Part shown: positions 1-5,976 of the stretch, in pieces
Numbering within the stretch: the first letter of the stretch is position 1
Layout: each line of letters opens with the position of its first letter
Assembly (NCBI GenBank): GCA_050618055.1
Contig: JBNLVK010000211.1
Location: 1 to 8,722, forward strand
Length of the DNA: 8,722 bases
Origin: CALDCK01 sp050618055
Lineage (GTDB): Bacteria; Myxococcota_A; UBA9160; SMWR01
Direction: 5' to 3'
Translations under genes and position numbers: made by a program
Notes under the pieces: generated by a model
Told to the model about the DNA's origin: nothing
The model's input: only the letters and a program-made list of their open reading frames with translations
Databases searched by the model: none

Positions 1-494
<494 letters not shown>

Positions 495-520
495 GTTCGT
501 ACTCCCTTGTGCTGTACCGA

Positions 521-569
521 GCATCCGACTCGCTTCATGTGGCCGACCCTCGGCTCGTTCTTCGGATGC
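521..569 (-). repeat. Structured pilin 5' leader: nested inverted repeats
   Basis: GCATCCG (521-527) and CGGATGC (563-569) are perfect 7-bp complements. Inside them GCCGA (542-546) and TCGGC (550-554) form a second stem with a 3-nt loop. The structure lies wholly within the predicted pilin 5' UTR and ends about 26 nt before the TTG start, just upstream of the ribosome binding site. It could stabilise the message or modulate translation; function is inferred. Confidence 0.4.
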
Positions 570-601
570 GGACACTCGATCTCGCAACGGGACGGGACTA
601 G

Positions 602-618
602 AGCAATGCGCGTGCCAA
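602..618 (-). promoter_or_regulatory. Sigma-54 (-24/-12) promoter for the pilin gene
   Basis: Read on the minus strand the site is TTGGCACGCGCATTGCT, which fits the sigma-54 consensus TTGGCACR-N4-TTGCW at every defined base. The GG (-24) and GC (-12) are separated by exactly 10 bp. The predicted transcript start is near 591, giving a leader of about 97 nt before the pilin TTG. Sigma-54 promoters need an AAA+ enhancer-binding activator, typically PilR for pilA; none is encoded in the window. Confidence 0.8.
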
Positions 619-649
619 CGTCCGCGGTGCGTGTCCCTGCATCGGCAGT

Positions 650-697
650 CCTCGCGAACAACCTGAGACGGGACGGGGGAGTTCCGGCGTCGCGAGG
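650..697. repeat. 8-bp inverted repeat with TCGCGA cores
   Basis: CCTCGCGA (650-657) and TCGCGAGG (690-697) are perfect complements with a 32-nt spacer. Each arm contains the palindrome TCGCGA, and the two palindromes start 38 bp apart, so they lie on nearly the same DNA face. Relative to the predicted pilin start the pair spans about -59 to -106, a possible activator region. It also precedes the plus-strand gene at 826, so it could serve either gene. Confidence 0.35.
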
Positions 698-727
698 GCG
701 CGCCGGCGGCGGGTCGGCCGGCCGGTC

Positions 728-758
728 GGAGTGACGATTCCCGTCACTTCCGGTGACG
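728..758. repeat. Three alternating GTGACG half-sites at 11-bp spacing
   Basis: GTGACG (731-736), its complement CGTCAC (742-747) and GTGACG again (753-758) are spaced at exactly 11 bp. The centre copy can pair with either neighbour, giving two mutually exclusive hairpins with 5-nt loops. The left one extends to 728-750 with one G-T pair. The site lies about 137-167 bp upstream of the predicted pilin start, a typical distance for a sigma-54 enhancer, and 68 bp upstream of the TTG at 826. There is no U-tract, so it is not an intrinsic terminator. Confidence 0.45.
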
Positions 759-825
759 CGGGACGTCGCCCGGTCTCAAGAACGGCACCAGCGCCTCCGA
801 AACGCTCCGCTGAGGGGGCTCTCCT

Positions 826-3800
826 TTGAGACGGCTCGGCGTTCCGGCTGCACTGGTCTTTTCCGGCTTCACGGCACTCGTCTACCAGATCATCTGGACG
901 CGGCTGCTGGGCTTCGCCTTCGGCACGACCACCGAGGCCATCTCCACCGTGCTGGCCGTCTTCTTCGGCGGACTCGCCCTGGGCAACCTGGCGGCGGCGC
1001 GCTGGCTGCACCGGGTGGAGCGTCCGCTGCGGGTCTACGCGGCTCTCGAGGCCGGCATCGGCCTCTACGCGCTGCTGTCGCTGCCCCTGCTCCAGCGGCT
1101 CCCGACCCTCCCGGGCTGGCTGGGCGTGGAGTCGGACGCGGGCCTGCTGGCCCTGCGCGTGCTGGGCGCGGCCTGCGTGCTGCTGCCGCCGACCGTCGCC
1201 ATGGGCGCGACGCTGCCCGTGGTGGCGCGCGCCTGGGTGCGCGACGACGCGCGCATCGGCGCCGGCAGCGCCCAGCTCTACGCGGCCAACACCTTCGGCG
1301 CCGTGCTCGGCGCCTACCTGTCCGGCTTCTGGCTGATCCCCTACCTGGGACTCACCCACGCGGTGTGGCTGTCCGGAGGCGTGAACCTGGCCGTGGCCCT
1401 GGCCGTCGGGGCGTGGGCCGGCGGCCGGCGCGTGCCTCCGCTGCGCCGGGTCGCGGCGCCGGGCGGCCGGCATCGCGCCGCCTACCTGGCCTGCTTCGGC
1501 ATCTCCGGCTTCGTCGCGATCGGCTACGAGATCGTCTGGTCGAAGGTCTTCGGCGTGATCATGGAGGGGACCCTCTACGGGTTCGCGACCGTGCTCTCGG
1601 CCTACCTGCTGGGGATCGGCCTGGGCAGCGCGGCGGTCGCGCGCGTCGCCGACCGGCTGCGCGACCTGCCCCGGGCGTTCGCCCTGCTGCACGTCGCCAT
1701 CGGCGTCTGCGTGGTGCTCGGCACCGCGCTCATCCCCTACCTGCCCTTCCTGTACGAGAACCTGGCGCGCATGGCGCCGGGCGGCGACGCGATCCACCTG
1801 CTCTACCTGGTGGTGCTGCCGATCGTGCTGGTCCCGACCGCGCTCTTCGGCGCCGCCTTTCCCATCCTGGTGAAGATCGACGCCGCCGACGCCGGCGAGG
1901 CGGGCCGCAGCGTGGGCCTGGCCACGGCGGTGAACACGGCCGGCAGCATCGCGGCCAGCCTGGCGGTGGGCTTCTGGTGGATCCCGTCCATGGGCATGGA
2001 CGGCTCCCTCTACGCGCTGCTGATGATCGACTTCGCCGCCGCGCTGGCGCTGCTGGCCGTCTTCCAGCAGACGACCGGCGCCGGACGGGTGCGTGCGCTG
2101 GCGGGGTCCGCCGCGGTGGTGGGCATGGTCTCGCTGTCCTACGGGGGCGTGCACGTCGAGCAGGCGGTCGCCGCCCGCAGCATCCGCACCGAGGACCTCT
2201 CCCACTACCTGGAGGAGCTCGAGCGCTCCGAGCACGCCCGCGCCATCACCCTGGAAGGGCGCTCGGCGATCGTCTCGGTCTACGTGACGCCCACGGCCCG
2301 CACCCTGCGCACCAACGGCCAGCCCGAGGCGGGCGTGCGGCTCGACCAGCCCTACGCGCCCATCGAGACCGTCATGCTGGGCCTCTGGCCCTACCTGCTG
2401 GCCGACGACCCGCAGCGCGGCCTGGTCGTCGGACTCGGCGGCGGCAACACCCTCGACGCCCTGCTCGAGACCCGCCTCGCCTCGATCGACGTGGTGGAGC
2501 TGGAGCCCGACGTGGTCCGCGCGGCGAAGCTGCTCCACGAGGGAAGACCCGACCCGCTGGACGATCCGCGCGTGAGCCTGCGCGTCGCCGACGGACGCCA
2601 CGACCTGCTGCTGAACGCGCAGCGCGGCGCGCCGGGCTACGACGTCATCGCGTCGCAGCCGAGCCACCCGTGGCGGGTCGGCGCGGCCAACCTGTTCACC
2701 GAGGAGTTCTTCCGCATCGCCCGCAGCGCCCTGCGCGAGGGCGGGACCTTCGCCGCCTGGCTGAACGGCTTCCGCATCGACGACGCCTCGGCACTGGCGG
2801 TCTTCACCAGCTTCGAGCGCGTCTTCCCCGGATCGCTGCTGGTCGACATCAGCGGCAAGGGGCGCATGGCCTTCCTGCTGGTGGGCTCGACCCGGCCGAT
2901 CGAGCCGGACCTGGCCCGCCTCCGTCGGCGCCTCGCCGAGCCGCGGCTGGCGCGCTACCTGGCGCTCCACGAGACCGGCGACGTCCACGCCCTGCTGGCG
3001 CGGATCGAGGGTCCCGGCGCGGTGTTCGCCGCCGTCGATCCGGAGCTGGCCAATACCGACGACAACGCCTTCGTCGAGACGCGCACGCCGCGCGCGCTCG
3101 ACTGGCAGCAGCTCGACTTCCCCGCGATCGAGCGCCGCCTGCCGCCGACGGCCCCGCTGCTGCCGCCGGTGTCGGGCGACCTCGACGTGGTGGCGGTGGC
3201 CGACGCGCTGGACGCCAGGCCCGCCGCCGACGCCCGCTGGCCCTACGAGCCGGCGCTCGCGCGCCTGCTGGCACAGCACGCCGAACGGATCGACCCGTGG
3301 GACGCCGCCCACCTGCGCGCCCGCGCGGCGCTGCGCGATCCGGGGCGGGAGGACGCGGCCCGGCAGGCGCTGCTGCACCTGGCCGCCGAGCGTCCCGACC
3401 GGCCCGAGCCCCACCGCACCCTGGGTCACCACCTGGCGACCCGGCGCTCGAACCCGGAGCTGGCCAGCCGGGCCTTCGCGGCGGCCTGGGAGCGGTCCGG
3501 TGCGGCGCGCGACGCCTACGACGCGGGCCGCGCGCTCCACCCGTCGGATCCGGACGGCGCCTGGCAGTGGTTCGAGCGCATCCCGGCGTCGGATCGCGAC
3601 GACCATCCGCGCCTGGCCTGGTACGAGGCCCGGCGCGCCCTCGACGAGGGCGACGACGCGGCCCTGGAGGCGATCCGCCCGCGGCTGCTGGCCTGGCTCG
3701 AGAGCGAAGAGGGACGCCGCTACCCGGGCGGCCACCAGGTGGCCAGCCGGCTGGCGTTCCGCCTGGGCCGCCGTGCCGAGGCCCAGGCCCACGCCGACCT

Positions 3801-4146
3801 CGACTCCCGCCAGCGCGCCGCCGCGGCGGCGCCGCTGCTGCGGCGGGCGGAGCAGGCCCTGGCCGACGGCCGCCTCGACGACGCCGAGCACGCGCTGCGC
3901 GGAGCCGCGCGCCAGGTGCCCGGGAGCGAGCGGGTCTCGCTGCTGCGAGCCGAGCTGGCCCTGGCCCGCGACGCGCCGGATCGACTGGCGGCCGCCTTCG
4001 CCACGCTGCGCCGCTTCGCCCCCGACGCCGGCCACGCCAACGCGGTCGAGAACCACTTCCGCAGCCGCCACGGCCTGCCCCTGCGCGCCGAGGGCGCGGA
4101 GCCCGATCGGGCCCCGCCGCTGGGCGCTCCCGCGAAGGTCCGCTAG
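826..4146 (+). CDS. Fused polytopic membrane / spermidine-synthase-like protein with helical-repeat tail
   Basis: A 1106-residue protein of the fused MFS/spermidine-synthase type. Residues 5-440 hold about 13 hydrophobic segments and are an internal duplication: SGFTALVYQIIWTR (13-26) matches SGFVAIGYEIVWSK (227-240), and GFWLIPYLG (167-175) matches GFWWIPSMG (382-390). Residues about 470-690 are a Rossmann domain with GLGGGN (536-541), VVELEPD (556-562), ADG (588-590) and YDVIASQPSHPW (605-616). Catalytic positions of true spermidine synthases are changed: GGGD reads GGGN, and the DSSDP-type motif reads QPSHP. Polyamine synthesis is therefore doubtful. From about residue 815 onward the protein is Ala/Arg-rich and helical, resembling degenerate TPR repeats. 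The TTG start has a GAGGGGG Shine-Dalgarno at 812-818, 7 nt upstream; no ATG or GTG lies nearby in frame. The substrate is unknown. The tRNA begins 21 nt after the stop, so read-through is likely. Confidence 0.88.
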   Translation: MRRLGVPAALVFSGFTALVYQIIWTRLLGFAFGTTTEAISTVLAVFFGGLALGNLAAARWLHRVERPLRVYAALEAGIGLYALLSLPLLQRLPTLPGWLGVESDAGLLALRVLGAACVLLPPTVAMGATLPVVARAWVRDDARIGAGSAQLYAANTFGAVLGAYLSGFWLIPYLGLTHAVWLSGGVNLAVALAVGAWAGGRRVPPLRRVAAPGGRHRAAYLACFGISGFVAIGYEIVWSKVFGVIMEGTLYGFATVLSAYLLGIGLGSAAVARVADRLRDLPRAFALLHVAIGVCVVLGTALIPYLPFLYENLARMAPGGDAIHLLYLVVLPIVLVPTALFGAAFPILVKIDAADAGEAGRSVGLATAVNTAGSIAASLAVGFWWIPSMGMDGSLYALLMIDFAAALALLAVFQQTTGAGRVRALAGSAAVVGMVSLSYGGVHVEQAVAARSIRTEDLSHYLEELERSEHARAITLEGRSAIVSVYVTPTARTLRTNGQPEAGVRLDQPYAPIETVMLGLWPYLLADDPQRGLVVGLGGGNTLDALLETRLASIDVVELEPDVVRAAKLLHEGRPDPLDDPRVSLRVADGRHDLLLNAQRGAPGYDVIASQPSHPWRVGAANLFTEEFFRIARSALREGGTFAAWLNGFRIDDASALAVFTSFERVFPGSLLVDISGKGRMAFLLVGSTRPIEPDLARLRRRLAEPRLARYLALHETGDVHALLARIEGPGAVFAAVDPELANTDDNAFVETRTPRALDWQQLDFPAIERRLPPTAPLLPPVSGDLDVVAVADALDARPAADARWPYEPALARLLAQHAERIDPWDAAHLRARAALRDPGREDAARQALLHLAAERPDRPEPHRTLGHHLATRRSNPELASRAFAAAWERSGAARDAYDAGRALHPSDPDGAWQWFERIPASDRDDHPRLAWYEARRALDEGDDAALEAIRPRLLAWLESEEGRRYPGGHQVASRLAFRLGRRAEAQAHADLDSRQRAAAAAPLLRRAEQALADGRLDDAEHALRGAARQVPGSERVSLLRAELALARDAPDRLAAAFATLRRFAPDAGHANAVENHFRSRHGLPLRAEGAEPDRAPPLGAPAKVR

Positions 4147-4167
4147 GCTTCGCCGGCTCTTTCGAGC

Positions 4168-4243
4168 GCTCCCATCGTCTAGCGGTCTAGGACGCGGCCC
4201 TCTCAAGGCTGAGACAGGGGTTCGATTCCCCTTGGGAGCGCCA
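4168..4243 (+). tRNA. tRNA-Glu (anticodon CUC)
   Basis: A full 76-nt cloverleaf. The acceptor stem is GCTCCCA (4168-4174) with TGGGAGC (4233-4239), a G discriminator at 4240 and encoded CCA at 4241-4243. The D arm is GTC/GAC (4177-4179, 4191-4193). The anticodon stem is CGGCC/GGCTG (4195-4199, 4207-4211, one G-U pair) with loop CTCTCAA, so the anticodon 4202-4204 is CTC and reads GAG. The T arm is AGGGG-TTCGATT-CCCCT (4216-4232). GAG is heavily used by the neighbouring genes. There is little room for a separate promoter after the upstream stop codon. Confidence 0.97.
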
Positions 4244-4300
4244 TCTCACTCCGCTCTCCGTGTCCCGCTGCGCGGCACACCGCTCCACGACGAAGGGTCC

Positions 4301-4897
4301 ATGCCGGAGTTCGCATTCGCCTTCCTGGACTGCGAGTTCGGCGGTCTCGACCCCGAGCTCCACGACATCACCGAGGTGGCGGTGATCGTCACCGACTACC
4401 GCCTGGCCGAGCTCGGCCAGAACGAGTGGAAGGTGGCGGCACGGGCCGAGCGCATCTCGGACGAGGCGGCGGCGATCAGCGGCTACGACGCGGAGGCCTG
4501 GAAGGACGCGCCCCACGTGCGCCAGGTGCTGACCGAGCTGGCGGCCATGCTGCCCGCGGACAAGACGGTCGTACCGGCGGGCCAGAACGTGCGCATGGAC
4601 GTGAACTTCCTGGAGCGCGCCTACAAGAACTGCGGCATCCCCTACCCGTTCGACTACCACGTCATCGACCTGGCGACGCTCTTCTACAGCTGGTCGCTGG
4701 TGGCGGGCGAGACCGTGCCGGCGCTGTCGCTGCGCCAGGCGGCGGTCACCGGCGGCCTCACCGACGGACCGGTCGCGCACCGCGCCATGGCCGACACGCG
4801 CCTGACCCTCGAGGCGTTCCGTCACTACATCGGACGGCTGGCGTTGCGCCCGCCGTCCGAAGCGCCCCAGGAGACGGTCCCGGCCGCCGAGGCCTAG
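4301..4897 (+). CDS. DEDDh-family 3'-5' exonuclease (DnaQ / RNase T / Orn superfamily)
   Basis: A 198-residue single-domain nuclease that would remove nucleotides from 3' ends of DNA or RNA using two metal ions. All five signature residues are visible. Exo I has D10 and E12 (FLDCEFGGLDPE), Exo II has D100 (GQNVRMDVNFLERA) and Exo III has H160 and D165 (HRAMADTRLT). The Exo I block resembles oligoribonuclease (D-x-E-x-x-GLDPE) and lacks the Thr usual after the Glu in DnaQ. The middle (AAISGYDAEAWKDAP) is more like DnaQ or RNase T. Length fits any of these, so substrate cannot be assigned. The ATG at 4301 follows GAAGGG by a short spacer; the frame is open far upstream through the tRNA, but that is a chance extension. 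The last 15 residues form a Pro/Ala/Glu-rich tail. It lies 57 nt after tRNA-Glu, which makes tRNA 3' trimming an attractive but unproven role. Confidence 0.88.
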   Translation: MPEFAFAFLDCEFGGLDPELHDITEVAVIVTDYRLAELGQNEWKVAARAERISDEAAAISGYDAEAWKDAPHVRQVLTELAAMLPADKTVVPAGQNVRMDVNFLERAYKNCGIPYPFDYHVIDLATLFYSWSLVAGETVPALSLRQAAVTGGLTDGPVAHRAMADTRLTLEAFRHYIGRLALRPPSEAPQETVPAAEA

Positions 4898-4971
4898 GGA
4901 ATGTCTGCACGAGCCGACTGCTCAGTCCATCCGTCCGGGATGGCCTGAGCGAAACCGCAGACACTCCCTAG
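4894..4971. repeat. TA-flanked palindromic element between convergent genes (MITE-like or bidirectional terminator)
   Basis: Outer arms CTAGGGAATGTCTGC (4894-4908) and GCAGACACTCCCTAG (4957-4971) are complementary over 14 of 15 positions. Nested inside is a hairpin: GCTCAG (4920-4925) with CTGAGC (4945-4950), then CCATCC (4927-4932) with GGATGG (4938-4943), and loop GTCCG. The TAG stop of the plus-strand exonuclease lies in the left arm and the TAG stop of the minus-strand 82-residue gene lies in the right arm. The core 4897-4968 is bounded on each side by TA, as expected of IS630/mariner-type insertions. No U-tract follows either arm, which argues against a canonical intrinsic terminator, though it could still end transcription from both sides. 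Confidence 0.6.
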
Positions 4972-5216
4972 CTCCGGATTCCTCGATCCCGTCGCCGTTG
5001 CGCCTGCTCCTGGACCAGGTCCCAGAGCCTGCGCTTCAGCCGTTCCTTGAAGTTCGGATCCACGGGAACGTCCAGGAGGTCTCCCTGCAGGAACTCCCGC
5101 AGCTCCTCCTCGGTCAGATCCGCAATGGCCTCGTCGATCATCAGCTCTTCCTGCTCCGGTTCCGCACTGTCCGCACTGGACGTTCCGCTGCGTCGTCGCC
5201 CGTCACGCGACTGCAT
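4968..5216 (-). CDS. Small charged protein downstream of ECF sigma factor (possible regulator)
   Basis: An 82-residue protein whose gene starts 32 nt after the stop of the ECF gene at 5249-5833, so the two are probably one operon. I do not recognise a named family. The N-terminus is Arg/Ser-rich, residues 18-50 are strongly acidic (EPEQEEL, TEEELREFLQGD), and residues 53-77 are a basic amphipathic helix (DPNFKERLKRRLWDLVQEQ). It has no Cys, no HxxxCxxC zinc anti-sigma motif and no membrane segment, so it would be cytoplasmic. Position suggests a partner or regulator of the sigma factor; this is inference. A run of seven G on the minus strand (5228-5234) serves as the Shine-Dalgarno. It is 8 nt from an in-frame GTG (5219) and 11 nt from the ATG (5216), so either could be the start. 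The stop codon lies inside the palindromic element at 4894-4971. Confidence 0.72.
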   Translation of the reverse strand: MQSRDGRRRSGTSSADSAEPEQEELMIDEAIADLTEEELREFLQGDLLDVPVDPNFKERLKRRLWDLVQEQAQRRRDRGIRS

Positions 5217-5248
5217 CACGCGGTGTTCCCCCCCGAAAGACACGCGCC

Positions 5249-5833
5249 TCAATGAGCGCTCGACAACTCCCCGTCGATGGCTTCGACCACGAGTCGCTTC
5301 ACGCGGTAGAGACTCGATCGAACGGCGTCGTTCGAGCGACACATCCGATCCGCGATCTCCTGGATCGGAAGGTTCTCGAAGTGACGCATCATGAAGACCT
5401 CGGCCTGCCACGACGTGACCGAGGTCAGGGCTTCCTCCACCTTGTCCGCACAGCGGCGGAAGCTCAGACGCTCCTCCGGCGTGAACGCGTCGTGACAGCG
5501 CCCCGAGCCCAGCACGTCCGCCTGGGCCCGCTCGACGCGTTGCGCGTGGGCCCGGCTGCGCCGGATCTGGTTGTTCACCGTGTTCCGCGCGATCCCGTAG
5601 ATCCACGAGAGGAGCGACGACTGGCCCTTGAAGGCGTCGATCGATCGGAACACGACGGTGAAGGTATCCTGCGCCACCTCCTCGGCGTCGGCGCGATTGC
5701 GCAGACGCGAGTAGGCGAAGTTGAATACCCGCTGGAAGTAGCGCTCGTAGAGCGCTTCGAAGGCGAGCCGGTCACCCTTTCGGATGGCTTCGGCCAGCTC
5801 CAGGTCGCTGCGTAGGGGTGTGCCTCGGGGCAA
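5249..5833 (-). CDS. ECF-type RNA polymerase sigma factor (second of the pair)
   Basis: A 194-residue group 4 sigma factor with only regions 2 and 4. Region 2 spans about residues 24-95 (AFEALYERYFQRV, DAEEVAQDTF, SWIYGIARNTVNNQIRR), covering core binding and -10 recognition. Region 4 spans about 131-184 (ALTSVTSWQAEVFMMRHFENL, IQEIADRM, NDAVRSSLYRVKRLV), with the -35 helix-turn-helix. The linker contains Cys113, His114 and Cys128, and Cys165 lies in region 4; any redox or metal role is speculative. The start is TTG at 5833, with GAGG about 9 nt upstream; no in-frame ATG or GTG is nearby. It is a paralogue of the ECF gene at 5977-6597, with about 34 of 71 identical residues in an ungapped region 2 alignment. 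No classical anti-sigma gene adjoins it; the 82-residue protein follows directly. Three GCTCTCG-type half-sites lie upstream at 5866-5937 and may bind a regulator. Confidence 0.93.
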   Translation of the reverse strand: MPRGTPLRSDLELAEAIRKGDRLAFEALYERYFQRVFNFAYSRLRNRADAEEVAQDTFTVVFRSIDAFKGQSSLLSWIYGIARNTVNNQIRRSRAHAQRVERAQADVLGSGRCHDAFTPEERLSFRRCADKVEEALTSVTSWQAEVFMMRHFENLPIQEIADRMCRSNDAVRSSLYRVKRLVVEAIDGELSSAH

Positions 5834-5865
5834 CGCGGTGTACCTCGCGTCGTCCCTTCCCAGGC

Positions 5866-5937
5866 CGAGAGCCAGGGCTCTCGTACTAGGGAGTGGCCCG
5901 GAATCCGATCAGGTGGCGGCCGAACCCTACGCTCTCG
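5866..5937. repeat. GCTCTCG half-sites upstream of the second ECF gene
   Basis: CGAGAGCC (5866-5873) and GGCTCTCG (5876-5883) form a perfect 8-bp palindrome around a 2-nt centre. A third GCTCTCG lies at 5931-5937; with its flank GCTCTCGTGC it matches GCTCTCGTAC (5877-5886) at 9 of 10 positions. All three are in the 143-nt gap before the TTG at 5833. They may be operator half-sites, or the palindrome may be a leader hairpin. Confidence 0.4.
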
Positions 5938-5946
5938 TGCGAATTT

Positions 5947-5974
5947 CCGGCCCCGCGGGGGGTCCCGGGGCCGG
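5947..5974 (-). terminator. Strong GC hairpin just after the first ECF gene
   Basis: CCGGCCCC (5947-5954) and GGGGCCGG (5967-5974) are perfect 8-bp complements with a 12-nt spacer, starting 2 nt past the stop of the ECF gene at 5977. On the minus strand it is followed by AAATTCG rather than a U-tract. It could be a U-poor terminator, or a 3'-stabilising hairpin between two co-transcribed sigma genes. Confidence 0.4.
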
Positions 5975-5976
5975 GC

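Noticed and set aside
728..750. Hairpin as an intrinsic terminator
   Set aside because: There is no U-tract and no gene ends nearby; it lies in a divergent promoter region.
753..4190. 1145-codon plus-strand frame overlapping the same gene
   Set aside because: It is almost entirely Arg/Ala/Gly/Pro with no hydrophobic helices or motifs, and is a GC-driven shadow frame.
598..4206. 1202-codon open frame antisense to the membrane/spermidine-synthase-like gene
   Set aside because: It consists of Arg, Gly, Ala, Gln and His in low-complexity runs with no domain, as expected from the complement of a GC-rich gene with strong third-position bias. The plus strand has recognisable domains across the same span.
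4168..4243. tRNA-Glu as an attachment site of an integrated element
   Set aside because: No integrase gene and no repeat of the tRNA 3' end was seen in the window.
3500..4300. Long N-terminal extension of the exonuclease through the tRNA
   Set aside because: The extension overlaps the end of a real gene and a complete tRNA and is Arg/Ser/Pro low complexity. The ATG at 4301 gives a protein of normal DEDDh length.
5217..5606. N-terminal extension of the 82-residue gene into the ECF coding sequence
   Set aside because: It overlaps clear sigma region 4 codons in another frame and is low complexity; the good starts are at 5216/5219.
5886..5895. CTAGGGAGTG matching the right end of the palindromic element, as a solo remnant
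   Set aside because: Only 10 bases match, with no second arm nearby, so chance cannot be excluded.
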